Source of the DNA: Winogradskyella helgolandensis
GTDB lineage: Bacteria > Bacteroidota > Bacteroidia > Flavobacteriales > Flavobacteriaceae
Assembly (NCBI RefSeq): GCF_013404085.1
Contig: NZ_JABFHO010000001.1
Coordinates: 496,001 to 560,000, forward strand
DNA length: 64,000 nt
Direction: 5' to 3'
The position numbers and the translations under genes were made by a program. The notes beneath the pieces were generated by a model that did no database searches, was not told the DNA's origin, and worked only from the letters and a program-made list of their open reading frames with translations. Below are positions 7,282 to 15,656 of this stretch, one piece after another (position 1 is the first letter of the stretch; every line of letters starts with the position of its first letter).

Positions 7282-9498
7282 ATGAAAATTTTATTCAACA
7301 ATCTCTCAAAAAAACGTAGGCAGAGATTAACACTTTCAATTGCATTTTTAGGAATTTGTTCCGTTTATGGACAAGAAAAACAACAAGACTCCACAAAAGT
7401 TGAAAAGCTAGACGAAGTTCTAGTCAAAGCCGTTAGAGTCGATGCAAAGTCACCAATTACACACTCTAACGTTACCAAAGAAGCATTGGAAAAACGTAAT
7501 TTAGGACAAGACATTCCGATGTTACTTAACTTTCTACCGTCAGTTGTAACGACAACCGATGCTGGTGCAGGAGTTGGTTACACCGGCATTAGAGTGAGAG
7601 GAGTTAGCTCACAATCTACTAATATTACCATCAACGGAATCCCTTATAATGATGCGGAATCTTTAGGGACGTTTTGGGTTAATTTAGGCGATTTTGCGTC
7701 CTCAACAGAAAGCTTACAATTACAACGTGGTGTTGGAACCTCAACCAATGGATCTGGTGCTTTTGGTGCGAGTATTAATGTATTAACAGATGCCATTTCT
7801 AAAGAAGCTTCTGGAGAAATTGCTAATTCATTTGGAAGTTATAATACAAGAAAACATACGGTAAAATTTAGCACGGGTTTAATTAATGACCATATAGAAA
7901 TTGCCGGTCGTCTCTCTAATATTGCTTCAGATGGTTATATTGATCGTGCTTCAGCAGATTTAAAATCTTACTTTTTACAAGGGTCTTATGTGGATGATAA
8001 CACGTTAATTAAAGCGATCACTTTTGGAGGCAAAGAAATCACATATCAAGCCTGGAATGGCCTAGAAGATTTAGACAAATTAGAAAACGACCGTACCTAT
8101 AATACAGCTGGAGAGTACACCGATAATAACGGAGACACTCAATTTTATGATAATGAAGTTGATAATTACAGCCAAGATCATTACCAATTACACTGGAATC
8201 AACGCTACAATAACCAATGGTCTACTACAGTGGGTGTAAACTACACTTATGGTCGTGGTTATTTTGAACAATACAAAGACGATGAAGATTTTGGTGATTA
8301 CGGTTTGGAGCCTTTAAACTTTAACGGTGAAACAATTGATGAAACCGATTTAATTAGAAGACGTTGGTTAGATAACGATTTTTATGTTTTTAACGCGAAC
8401 GCAAATTATAAAAATGATAATCTAAATTTAATTTTCGGTGGTTCTTTTAGTCACTATAATGGTGATCATTTTGGTGAAATCATTTGGGCTGAATTTGCTA
8501 GTCAGACTGAAATTAGGGACCGTTATTATGATGGTAATAGCACAAAAAATGACCTATCTATTTTTACCAAAGCCAATTACAAACTCAACGAAAAAATAAG
8601 TTTGTTTGGAGATTTACAAATAAGAAATGTTACTTATGAAACAACGGGAACAACATCTGATATTGTAGAATTTGCAATAGATAAAGATTTCACCTTTTTC
8701 AATCCCAAAGCTGGAATCACCTATTCATTAAACACAGGTAATGACCTCTACTTCTCTTACGCTAGAGCCAACAGAGAACCTAACCGAACTGATTTTGAAG
8801 TTGATCAAAGTATAAAACCAGAACAGCTTAATGATTTCGAATTAGGCTGGAGACATAAAAAAAACAATTTTAGCTTTAGCGCAAACACTTACTTTATGTT
8901 TTACAAAGATCAGTTAGTACTGACTGGAGAATCTGACGATGTAGGAAATCCTATTAGACAGAACGTAGAAAAGAGTTACCGTATTGGTTTAGAACTAGAA
9001 GCCATTGTCCCTATAACGTCTAAATTAACGTTACAACCAAATACGACAATCAGCGCAAATAAAGTAGATGAGTTAAGCCTTTCTTTCGATGGAGAATCTC
9101 AAAACTTAAGCAATACAGACATTTCATTTTCACCAAGTTTAGTGGCGGCTAATGCGATTGTTTTTCAACCTATTGAAAACCTTCAAATGTCATTGTTAAG
9201 CAAATTTGTTGGAGAACAGTATATGAGCAACACTGAAGCAGACTTATCTAAATTAGATAGCTTCTTTACCAATGATTTCAACATCAATTATACATTAAAA
9301 ACGCAATCTGTCTTTGACGAAATTATTTTCTCAGGTTTAGTTAATAATATTTTTAATGTAAAATATGTATCAAATGGTTATTATTACACTTATGATGATA
9401 CTTGGTCTAGTTCAACTACGGTAACAACCATTGAAGGTGCAGGATTTTATCCACAAGCCACAACAAACTTTTTAGTTGGTGTAACATTGAAATTTTAA
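7282..9498 (+). CDS. TonB-dependent receptor, likely outer-membrane thiamine importer
   Basis: A 738-residue outer-membrane receptor with an N-terminal signal sequence (cleavage likely after SVYG near residue 30), a plug domain at roughly 45-165 (QDIPMLLNFLPSV, GIRVRGV, INGIPYNDAES, LQLQRGVG) and a 22-strand barrel ending in the aromatic VGVTLKF. It has no carboxypeptidase-regulatory extension. The TPP riboswitch directly upstream is the evidence for a thiamine-family substrate, matching the thiamine-linked outer-membrane receptors described for Bacteroidota. Uptake energy would come from TonB/ExbBD encoded elsewhere. Its 3' end overlaps the convergent lipoprotein gene by 4 nt. Confidence 0.9.
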   Translation: MKILFNNLSKKRRQRLTLSIAFLGICSVYGQEKQQDSTKVEKLDEVLVKAVRVDAKSPITHSNVTKEALEKRNLGQDIPMLLNFLPSVVTTTDAGAGVGYTGIRVRGVSSQSTNITINGIPYNDAESLGTFWVNLGDFASSTESLQLQRGVGTSTNGSGAFGASINVLTDAISKEASGEIANSFGSYNTRKHTVKFSTGLINDHIEIAGRLSNIASDGYIDRASADLKSYFLQGSYVDDNTLIKAITFGGKEITYQAWNGLEDLDKLENDRTYNTAGEYTDNNGDTQFYDNEVDNYSQDHYQLHWNQRYNNQWSTTVGVNYTYGRGYFEQYKDDEDFGDYGLEPLNFNGETIDETDLIRRRWLDNDFYVFNANANYKNDNLNLIFGGSFSHYNGDHFGEIIWAEFASQTEIRDRYYDGNSTKNDLSIFTKANYKLNEKISLFGDLQIRNVTYETTGTTSDIVEFAIDKDFTFFNPKAGITYSLNTGNDLYFSYARANREPNRTDFEVDQSIKPEQLNDFELGWRHKKNNFSFSANTYFMFYKDQLVLTGESDDVGNPIRQNVEKSYRIGLELEAIVPITSKLTLQPNTTISANKVDELSLSFDGESQNLSNTDISFSPSLVAANAIVFQPIENLQMSLLSKFVGEQYMSNTEADLSKLDSFFTNDFNINYTLKTQSVFDEIIFSGLVNNIFNVKYVSNGYYYTYDDTWSSSTTVTTIEGAGFYPQATTNFLVGVTLKF

Positions 9499-9926
9499 TT
9501 ACTAACATAATAACTATTATTCCCGATAGCTTCAACTCTGTATGGTTTTAATGTACAGGGTTGAGGATTATCGCCTAGCGACGTCCCAGTAATTAAACTA
9601 TATTCATTACCATCCTCACAGCCACAAACAGCATTTAAACCTACAATTGTTAATTTAGAACAAGAGGACGACGTATGACTTGGATCTGCACCATCCCAAG
9701 CTATAATTGAATTGGCATTCGTTCTCACAAGAATAATTCCGTTATTACCATATCCATCCACTCTAACAGCATTCACAGGGAACAAAAGTTGATTAAATTG
9801 TGGAAGATTAAGATTCACTGTTAGGTTAACTCCAACATCTAGTAGATAGTTACAATTATATAAAGTGTCATTTTTACTACAACTAAAAACGACAACACAA
9901 CTTAATATTAAAATTAATTTCTTCAC
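9495..9926 (-). CDS. Small lipoprotein with degenerate Rieske-like fold
   Basis: A 143-residue protein with a lipoprotein signal (lipid Cys at 16 in VVVFSC). The C-terminal half resembles a Rieske [2Fe-2S] domain in spacing: PSHTSSSC, then VCGCEDGNEYSLITG and CTLKPYRVE, matching the cluster-binding loops and the closing PLxxYxV strand. The canonical CxH and CxxH ligand pairs are not intact (the second His position is Glu or Asp), so a cluster is unlikely. The Rieske relation is an inference from pattern alone. It probably sits in the cell envelope. It is convergent with the thiamine receptor and has no operon partner. Confidence 0.6.
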   Translation of the reverse strand: MKKLILILSCVVVFSCSKNDTLYNCNYLLDVGVNLTVNLNLPQFNQLLFPVNAVRVDGYGNNGIILVRTNANSIIAWDGADPSHTSSSCSKLTIVGLNAVCGCEDGNEYSLITGTSLGDNPQPCTLKPYRVEAIGNNSYYVSN

Positions 9927-10105
9927 AGGTCTACTATATTTTTTAATGGTTTGAAATTTAACGAATTAAAATACTAAATCGTTTAAAGCCACGAGAACAC
10001 TCGCTTTCCATGTTGGATTTTAAATTATTAACATTGTTAATGAATTTTAACTTCAAATTTTGATGCGCAATTTACTATTAATTCAACAATACGGTAAATA
10101 TTTTA

Positions 10106-10146
10106 TATATTTGCATAGTAATCTCGTCAGCGCGAGATTTTTTTTA
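10106..10146 (+). promoter_or_regulatory. greA promoter with hairpin at the transcript start
   Basis: TATATTTG at 10106-10113 predicts a start near 10119. The next bases form a 6-bp GC-containing stem (10121-10126 with 10133-10138) followed by an uninterrupted T run, an arrangement like a very early terminator or a tiny stable RNA. Confidence 0.45.
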
Positions 10147-10201
10147 TGCTAACATTATAATTATTAAATAACAACTTTTAAGAAGCACATAGTATCTAGA
10201 G

Positions 10202-10244
10202 TTATTTTTGAGCCTGTCTGATTTTCAGACAGGCTCAAAAATAA
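10202..10244. repeat. 20-bp perfect inverted repeat in the greA leader
   Basis: Arms 10202-10221 and 10225-10244 are perfectly complementary (core GAGCCTGTCTGA) with a 3-nt T loop and A/T-rich outer ends, so it looks like a strong bidirectional terminator. It ends 47 nt before the greA start. It may be an attenuator or a dispersed palindromic repeat. Confidence 0.75.
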
Positions 10245-10291
10245 TAAAGAATCTACTTATTAAAAGGCGTTATATTTAAAACGATTAAATT

Positions 10292-10765
10292 ATGAGTAAA
10301 GTATCTTATTACACAGCTGAAGGTTTAAAAAAATTAAGAGAAGAGTTAAACCATCTTAAAGATGTGGAACGTCCTAAGGCATCACAAGCAATTGGTGAAG
10401 CTAGAGACAAAGGTGATTTAAGTGAAAACGCAGAGTACGATGCTGCGAAAGAGGCACAAGGCATGTTAGAAATGAAAATTTCTAAAATGGAAGAAATTTT
10501 ATCTGGTGCTCGCGTTATTGATGAGTCGCAATTAGATTTAACTAAAGCTTTAGCCTTATCAAAGGTTAAAATTAAAAACCAAACTAACGGTATGGAAATG
10601 ACCTATACTTTAGTTGCTGAAAGCGAAGCTGATATAACTAATGGTAAAATCTCAGTAAATTCACCAATTGGTAAAGGTTTATTAGGCAAATCTGTTGGAG
10701 ACATTGCTGAAATACAAGTACCAAGTGGTATTATGAAATTTGATATTTTAGAAATTTCGAGATAA
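10292..10765 (+). CDS. greA: Transcription elongation factor GreA
   Basis: Rescues backtracked RNA polymerase by stimulating cleavage of the transcript 3' end. The 157-residue protein has the standard layout: an N-terminal antiparallel coiled coil (about 1-75) whose tip carries the acidic DKGDLSENAEYDAAKE segment (36-51), then a C-terminal FKBP-like domain ending in SPIGKGLLGKSVGD and the IxxI tail. The start follows an A-rich stretch typical for the phylum. The gene is preceded by an unusual leader with two hairpins and followed by a strong terminator, so it appears to be monocistronic. Confidence 0.97.
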   Translation: MSKVSYYTAEGLKKLREELNHLKDVERPKASQAIGEARDKGDLSENAEYDAAKEAQGMLEMKISKMEEILSGARVIDESQLDLTKALALSKVKIKNQTNGMEMTYTLVAESEADITNGKISVNSPIGKGLLGKSVGDIAEIQVPSGIMKFDILEISR

Positions 10766-10827
10766 CGCAGTCTTGCAACTTGTGCTGAACGTGTTTCAGT
10801 AAAGCAGGAATGTTATAGATTATTGAT

Positions 10828-10858
10828 AAAAAGATTCCTATTTAATAGGAATCTTTTT
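10828..10858 (+). terminator. Rho-independent terminator after greA
   Basis: A 13-bp perfect stem (10828-10840 with 10846-10858, core AGATTCCTA / TAGGAATCT), a 5-nt loop and a T run. It separates greA from the HIT gene. Confidence 0.9.
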
Positions 10859-10888
10859 ATATTTATAGAACACAACATTGACTAGATT

Positions 10889-11278
10889 ATGGCAACACTT
10901 TTTACAAAAATAATTTCGGGTGAAATACCATCGTATAAAGTCGCCGAAACTGAAGATTTCTTTGCGTTTTTAGACATCAACCCAAACTCTAAAGGCCATA
11001 CCCTCTGTATTCCTAAAAAAGAGGTTAATAAAATTTTTGACTTAGACGAAGCTACGTATTTAGCGTTGATGAAATTTTCGCGTCGTGTGGCCATTGCCTT
11101 AGAAAAAGCGGTGCCATGTGAGCGTATTGGGATGTCTGTAATTGGACTAGAAGTGCCACATGTACACGTGCATTTAATTCCACTACATACCATGGACGAT
11201 GCACGCTTTACAAATAAGCAAAAAGTAACACCTGAAGAGTTTAAAGCACTAGCAGAAAAAATAGGATCGTATTTATAG
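10889..11278 (+). CDS. HIT family nucleotide hydrolase
   Basis: A 129-residue histidine-triad protein of the HINT type, which hydrolyses adenosine or guanosine phosphoramidates and related nucleotide conjugates through a nucleotidyl-His intermediate. The catalytic triad motif HVHVHLIPL is at 91-99, with the N-terminal GEIPSYKV and FLDINPNSKGHTL segments typical of the family. The length is normal. It is cytoplasmic. Its 3' end overlaps a convergent zinc-ribbon protein gene by 6 nt. The physiological substrate is unknown. Confidence 0.93.
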   Translation: MATLFTKIISGEIPSYKVAETEDFFAFLDINPNSKGHTLCIPKKEVNKIFDLDEATYLALMKFSRRVAIALEKAVPCERIGMSVIGLEVPHVHVHLIPLHTMDDARFTNKQKVTPEEFKALAEKIGSYL

Positions 11279-11623
11279 TATTCCTAAAGCAAATAGAACA
11301 ATTACTATTAACACAATGACCCCAAAAACCACTAAACCCCAAGCTATAGGTTTCAATTTGGTGGACTTAGGTTTGGTTTTAAGTCCTCTTTTGTGGTAAT
11401 CCACCACACGCTCAATATCGTTAGTCCAACGGATTGGAAAAATCTGTACTTCACAATTTAAACAGCGTAATTGGCATACAGTTTCGTCTGTTATAGCCTT
11501 GTAAAGCTTAGTCTCAATAAGTTTTTGCTTGAACGTAAGTTCTAAACTATCGTTAGAATAGCATTCCGGACAGTTATTACCTATCCTAGCTTCTTTTAGT
11601 GTAAAAAATCGTGACGAATTCAT
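11273..11623 (-). CDS. Zinc-ribbon-like membrane-anchored hypothetical protein
   Basis: A 116-residue protein I do not recognise by family. Four cysteines in two pairs (CPEC at 18-21 and CxxxC/CLNC around 50-57) suggest a zinc ribbon in the first half. A basic linker (KRGLKTKPKSTKLK) leads to one hydrophobic C-terminal helix (about 92-115), consistent with a tail-anchored inner-membrane protein with the zinc domain in the cytoplasm. It lies between a HIT gene (convergent) and a histidine kinase gene (same strand, 79 nt upstream), which may share its transcript. No function is assigned. Confidence 0.7.
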   Translation of the reverse strand: MNSSRFFTLKEARIGNNCPECYSNDSLELTFKQKLIETKLYKAITDETVCQLRCLNCEVQIFPIRWTNDIERVVDYHKRGLKTKPKSTKLKPIAWGLVVFGVIVLIVIVLFALGIL

Positions 11624-11702
11624 CCCCCAAATTTAAACTAATTTTTTTAGTATTTCCGACCTATAAATTTTAAAAGCCTGATAAGCCTTACATTACAACA
11701 AA

Positions 11703-12857
11703 TTACACCTGTCTCAATATAATTTGAATCGTTGTGCCTTTATCAATTTCAGATGTTAAGACTTTGATTTTACCACTGTGATAATCTTCCACAATTCGCT
11801 TTGCTAAAGATAAACCAAGTCCCCAACCTCGTTTTTTAGTGGTATAACCAGGTTCAAAAATTTTAGTAAACGAAGACTTCTGAATCCCTTTTCCTGTATC
11901 AGATATATTAATGAAGACTTTATTTTCAAGCTGTGTTAATTCTAGTTTTAAATCTCCTTTACCTTTCATGGCATCAATGGCATTTTTTACCAAATTTTCA
12001 ATCGTCCAGCTAAAGAGTTGTTCATTTAATTTAACAGGAATCTCTCTTGCTGGAAGTACAATTTCGAAATTAATTAATTTAGAAGATCTCGATTTTAAAT
12101 AGTCATAAGACGATTTAGTAACCTCTACAATGTCCATTACTTTGAGTGTTGGAGCAGATCCTATTTTACTAAAACGTTCCGTTATGGTTTGAAGTCTGTC
12201 TACATCTTTTTCTATCTCTAGAATATATTCCGGATTTACATTTTCAGTCTTTAAAATTTCGGTCCAACCCACAAGTGACGATAAAGGAGTCCCTATTTGA
12301 TGTGCAGTTTCCTTTGCCATACCTGTCCAAAGTTTATTTTGCTCTGCAATTTTAGAACTCCGATAAAAGAAATAGACCACAGCTGCAAAAAGCAAAATAA
12401 TCAGCAATAAGGCTAATGGATAGTACTTTAATCTGTTTAGTAATGGGGAATTACCATAATAAATAAATTGTTTAGACTTGCTGCCCATATTCACTTCAAT
12501 TGGAGTGTTTTCACTTTTAAATTGAACAACAAGGTTTTTTACTACAAGAGAATCTGATAGTAAAGATTCATCAATATTTCTAGACGTACTGAGTTCTCCA
12601 TTATTATCAATGACAATAACTGGAGTACTAATTATGGTTTCCGTAATTACATGACTAGTCACTTCATTGACCTCATCATTAGACTTTATAGTTCCAATAT
12701 CTGTTAATGCTACAGACCACGTTTTCATTTTAGAACGCTCTTCGGCCTTAAAATCTTGAAAAAACGTATAGGTATTCCAAAGAATAAGAGAAATAATAAT
12801 AAAAGAGGAAGCAATAATAATCCAACGGATTATATTTCGGTTGAAGCTAAAAGTCAT
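11703..12857 (-). CDS. Sensor histidine kinase, orphan
   Basis: A 384-residue membrane sensor kinase. TM1 is at about 11-33 and TM2 at 145-166, enclosing an extracytoplasmic domain of about 110 residues; there is no recognisable HAMP domain. The dimerisation box has the phosphorylated His186 in AKETAHQIGTPLSSLVGWTE, followed by the ATPase domain with the N box ENLVKNAIDAM (287-297), the G1 box DTGKGI (320-325) and RGWGLGLSLAKRIVE (343-357). No response regulator gene is adjacent, so its partner is elsewhere. The ligand is unknown. It is divergent from the flavin reductase gene. Confidence 0.92.
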   Translation of the reverse strand: MTFSFNRNIIRWIIIASSFIIISLILWNTYTFFQDFKAEERSKMKTWSVALTDIGTIKSNDEVNEVTSHVITETIISTPVIVIDNNGELSTSRNIDESLLSDSLVVKNLVVQFKSENTPIEVNMGSKSKQFIYYGNSPLLNRLKYYPLALLLIILLFAAVVYFFYRSSKIAEQNKLWTGMAKETAHQIGTPLSSLVGWTEILKTENVNPEYILEIEKDVDRLQTITERFSKIGSAPTLKVMDIVEVTKSSYDYLKSRSSKLINFEIVLPAREIPVKLNEQLFSWTIENLVKNAIDAMKGKGDLKLELTQLENKVFINISDTGKGIQKSSFTKIFEPGYTTKKRGWGLGLSLAKRIVEDYHSGKIKVLTSEIDKGTTIQIILRQV

Positions 12858-12981
12858 TAGTTAGATTTAAATCATTTTTAAATATAATGCAAAATTGTTA
12901 ATATTATTGTTCTTAGTTATCTCCAAAATACTTTTGTCACCAATTCAATATAATTATATTTGATAAAAATCAGCAAACTAC

Positions 12982-13851
12982 ATGGTATCATTTGACCCTC
13001 AAGATCTTTCAACTAGTATTTTACACGGCTTTTTACTAAGTGCCGTTTCACCACGACCGATTGCTTTTGCTAGTACCATTGATGTAGATGGGAAGCCGAA
13101 TTTATCTCCGTTTAGCTTTTTCAACGTGTTTAGTGCTAACCCTCCGATTTTGATTTTTTCACCTGCAAGACGTGTCAGAGATAACACCACAAAACACACA
13201 TTACACAATGTAGAAGCCACCAAAGAAGTGGTTATTAATGTGGTGAATTACGATATGGTACACCAAACATCTTTAGCAAGTACAGAATACCCTGAAGGTA
13301 CTAATGAATTTGAAAAAGCCGGCTTAACCATGTTACCCTCAGATAAAGTAAAACCTTTTAGAGTCGCAGAATCCCCAATACAATTTGAATGTAAAGTCAA
13401 TGATATTATTTCTTTAGGTTCTGATGGAGGCGCAGGAAATTTAGTCATCTGTGAAGTTGTAAAACTTCATATTTCTGAAGAGGTTTTAAATGCTGACCAA
13501 ACGATAAATCAAGAAGCCTTAGATTTAGTAGCAAGAGCTGGTGGCAGTTATTACAGTAGAGCGAAAAAAGGATTTTTTGAAATCCCTAAACCTCTAGCTT
13601 CTATGGGAATTGGCGTGGATAATATGCCTGAAGTGGTAAAGAATAGCATGATTTTAACAGGAAACAATATTGGCATGTTAGCAAATGTTGAAACGTTGCC
13701 AAATACAGACGATGTTAATAAGTTTATTGATGACATCAGTGAGCGCTATCCGGACATAAAAACGGCATCTCACAGAGAAAAACACAAGTTAGCTCAAAAT
13801 TATTTGAGCTATGGAGACGTAGAAAGTGCTTGGAAGTTATTACTTTCGTAG
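12982..13851 (+). CDS. Flavin reductase family protein (FMN-binding split barrel)
   Basis: A 289-residue soluble protein of the flavin reductase-like FMN-binding family. SPRPIAFASTID (22-33), NLSPFSFFNVFSANPPI (40-56) and RDNTTKHTLHN (66-76) are the usual FMN and phosphate contacts. Such proteins reduce flavin with NAD(P)H or serve as FMN-dependent oxidoreductases; the specific substrate cannot be read from sequence. The C-terminal extension of about 100 residues is common in the Bacteroidota branch. It precedes the DUF3127 gene by 44 nt and may be co-transcribed with it. Confidence 0.88.
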   Translation: MVSFDPQDLSTSILHGFLLSAVSPRPIAFASTIDVDGKPNLSPFSFFNVFSANPPILIFSPARRVRDNTTKHTLHNVEATKEVVINVVNYDMVHQTSLASTEYPEGTNEFEKAGLTMLPSDKVKPFRVAESPIQFECKVNDIISLGSDGGAGNLVICEVVKLHISEEVLNADQTINQEALDLVARAGGSYYSRAKKGFFEIPKPLASMGIGVDNMPEVVKNSMILTGNNIGMLANVETLPNTDDVNKFIDDISERYPDIKTASHREKHKLAQNYLSYGDVESAWKLLLS

Positions 13852-13895
13852 TCAGAATAAAATTAAGTATTATAAATATTATAGATTAAGCAAAA

Positions 13896-14273
13896 ATGGA
13901 AGTACAAGGACGTATTAAAATGGTAGGTGAGACTCAAACTTTTGGTAGTAACGGGTTTAGAAAAAGAGAAGTTGTAGTGACTACAGAAGAGCAATACCCA
14001 CAACATATTATGGTGGAATTTGTTCAAGATAAATGTGATTTATTAAACAGCTACAAAGAAGGTCAGCAAGTAAAGATTAATATTAACCTAAGAGGTAGAG
14101 AATGGGTTAACCCACAAGGTGAAACAAAATACTTTAACTCTATTCAAGGTTGGAGAATTGAAGGTGTACAAGCACAATCTGCAAGTGGAGATATGCCTCC
14201 TGTACCACCAACTGAAGCTTTTGAGCCAGTTAGTGATTTAAAAGAAGATGATAACGACGATTTACCTTTCTAA
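13896..14273 (+). CDS. DUF3127 protein with SSB-like acidic tail
   Basis: A 125-residue protein of DUF3127, a Bacteroidota family of unknown function. The N-terminal 85 residues (VQGRIKMVGETQTFGSNGFR, HIMVEFVQDKCDLL, NLRGREWVNPQGETKYFNS) have the strand pattern and the INLRGREW segment expected of an OB fold like that of single-stranded DNA-binding protein. A disordered proline/acidic linker ends in DDNDDLPF, nearly the same tip as the SSB encoded at 32325 (GDDDLPF), which recruits partner enzymes. It may therefore bind nucleic acid and SSB-interacting partners; this is an inference. Confidence 0.85.
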   Translation: MEVQGRIKMVGETQTFGSNGFRKREVVVTTEEQYPQHIMVEFVQDKCDLLNSYKEGQQVKININLRGREWVNPQGETKYFNSIQGWRIEGVQAQSASGDMPPVPPTEAFEPVSDLKEDDNDDLPF

Positions 14274-14295
14274 ATCGTAAGTTTAAACTTATACT

Positions 14296-14337
14296 AAAAA
14301 GACTTGTTTTATTTTTAAAGCAGGTCTTTTTCTTTTT
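14296..14337 (+). terminator. Rho-independent terminator after DUF3127
   Basis: AAAAAGACTTG (14296-14306) pairs with CAGGTCTTTTT (14321-14331) through one G-U pair, with a 14-nt loop that can pair further, followed by a T-rich tract. Confidence 0.75.
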
Positions 14338-14394
14338 TAATTATATTAGTTATTTAGAAATATGCTACCATTCTAATTTGAATTCTATTTAAAG

Positions 14395-15033
14395 ATGCAC
14401 TTTTTAACTCAGAAAATTGAATTTCCAGATGTATCTGAAGCTTCCGCAGATGGGCTTCTAGCTTTGGGTGGTGATTTGTCTTCAGAACGCTTACTTCATG
14501 CCTATTCTGAAGGCATATTTCCATGGTTTCAAGATGGAGAACCTATACTTTGGTGGTCACCAGATCCACGATTTGTTTTATACCCAGAAGACTTAAAAGT
14601 GTCTAAAAGCATGAAACAAGTTTTAAGAAAAGGCACTTTTCAAGTTACCGAAAACAAAGCTTTCAATCAAGTATTAGAACAATGTGCGATTACTAAGCGT
14701 ATTGGGCAAGATGGCACATGGATCACCGAAGATATGATGAAGGCTTACGTCAAACTCCACCAATTAGGATACGCTAAGTCTGTAGAAGTTTGGCAAGATG
14801 ACGTATTAGTCGGAGGTCTATACGGCATTGCAATTAATGACAAGGTATTCTGTGGTGAAAGTATGTTTGCCAAAGTCAGCAATGCAAGTAAAGTAGGGTT
14901 TATCACCTTTATTCAAAATTCAAATTATAAATTAATTGACTGCCAAATCTACACCAATCACCTCGAAAGTTTAGGAGCTAAAGATATCCCAAGAGCTGAA
15001 TTTATAAAATACCTCAAACCTCATGATATCTAA
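14395..15033 (+). CDS. aat: Leucyl/phenylalanyl-tRNA--protein transferase
   Basis: Attaches Leu or Phe from aminoacyl-tRNA to proteins with N-terminal Arg or Lys, marking them for ClpAP in the N-degron pathway. The 212-residue length is normal. Diagnostic segments are GLLALGGDLSSERLLHAYSEGIFPWF (20-45) with the PILWWSPDPRFVL stretch, GTWITEDM and GGLYGIAINDKVFCGESMF. It is cytoplasmic. Its last 20 bases overlap the convergent tag gene, and no terminator lies between the two. Confidence 0.96.
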   Translation: MHFLTQKIEFPDVSEASADGLLALGGDLSSERLLHAYSEGIFPWFQDGEPILWWSPDPRFVLYPEDLKVSKSMKQVLRKGTFQVTENKAFNQVLEQCAITKRIGQDGTWITEDMMKAYVKLHQLGYAKSVEVWQDDVLVGGLYGIAINDKVFCGESMFAKVSNASKVGFITFIQNSNYKLIDCQIYTNHLESLGAKDIPRAEFIKYLKPHDI

Positions 15034-15577
15034 AACAAGATACCTCATGATCGTTCACCATTCCTGTAGCTTGCATGTGTGCATAAATCACCGTTGAACC
15101 CACAAATTTAAAACCACGCTTCTTCAAATCTTTACTTATTGCATCACTCAAAGGTGTATTTCCAGGAGCTTCTTTGTAGTATTTAACGGCATTTTTTATA
15201 GGTTTTCCATCTACAAAATCCCATATATATTTAGAAAAGGATCCAAAGTCTTCCTGAATTCTCATAAAAGCTTGCGCATTAGTAATCGTAGCATTTACTT
15301 TCAACTTATTTCTTATGATGCCTACATCTTGTAATAAGTCTTTAACTTTAGAAGTATCATAGTTTACAATTTTTTTATAATCGAAATTATCGAAGGCCTT
15401 TCTAAAATTTTCACGCTTTTTTAAAACCGTAATCCAACTTAATCCGGCTTGAAATGTTTCAAGAATTAAAAACTCAAAAAGTGTATCGTCATCATACACA
15501 GGAACTCCCCATTCTTCATCGTGATACGCTTCATATAAGGGATCACCAACGCACCAACCGCATCTGTTTTTAGTCAT
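15014..15577 (-). CDS. tag: DNA-3-methyladenine glycosylase I
   Basis: Removes 3-methyladenine from alkylated DNA as the first step of base excision repair. At 187 residues it is full length. The N-terminus RCGWCVGDPLYEAYHDEEWG holds the conserved Cys6 and His19, and the C-terminal NDHEVSCF supplies the other His and Cys of the structural zinc site seen in this family. The catalytic helix-hairpin-helix-like region includes ETFQAGLSWITVLKKRENFRKAF. It overlaps aat tail to tail and is divergent from the thioredoxin-like gene. Confidence 0.95.
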   Translation of the reverse strand: MTKNRCGWCVGDPLYEAYHDEEWGVPVYDDDTLFEFLILETFQAGLSWITVLKKRENFRKAFDNFDYKKIVNYDTSKVKDLLQDVGIIRNKLKVNATITNAQAFMRIQEDFGSFSKYIWDFVDGKPIKNAVKYYKEAPGNTPLSDAISKDLKKRGFKFVGSTVIYAHMQATGMVNDHEVSCFRYHEV

Positions 15578-15617
15578 TTGTAAGGATTTTTATTTAATAC
15601 TACTAATGTAACAACTG

Positions 15618-15651
15618 TTGCATAAAAAATGGCAACGGAATATTATTTTTG
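15618..15651 (+). promoter_or_regulatory. Promoter of the thioredoxin-like gene
   Basis: TATTTTTG (15644-15651) matches TAnnTTTG, with TTG at 15618-15620 and a 23-nt spacer. The predicted start is at or next to the ATG at 15657, so the mRNA may be leaderless. This also argues against any coding start upstream of 15657. Confidence 0.5.
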
Positions 15652-15656
15652 TTATC

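Larger units (their letters stand above)
9927..10291. other. Intergenic region with promoter and two hairpins before greA
   Basis: No gene seen in these 365 bases. TATATTTG (10106-10113) is a -7 promoter match on the plus strand. A short hairpin (ATCTCG 10121-10126 with CGAGAT 10133-10138) followed by a T run lies at the expected transcript start, and a 20-bp perfect hairpin lies at 10202-10244. Confidence 0.5.

Noticed and set aside
15618..15656. Longer start for the thioredoxin-like gene at a TTG
   Set aside because: The promoter TTG / TATTTTTG covers 15618-15651, so the transcript begins at or after 15657.
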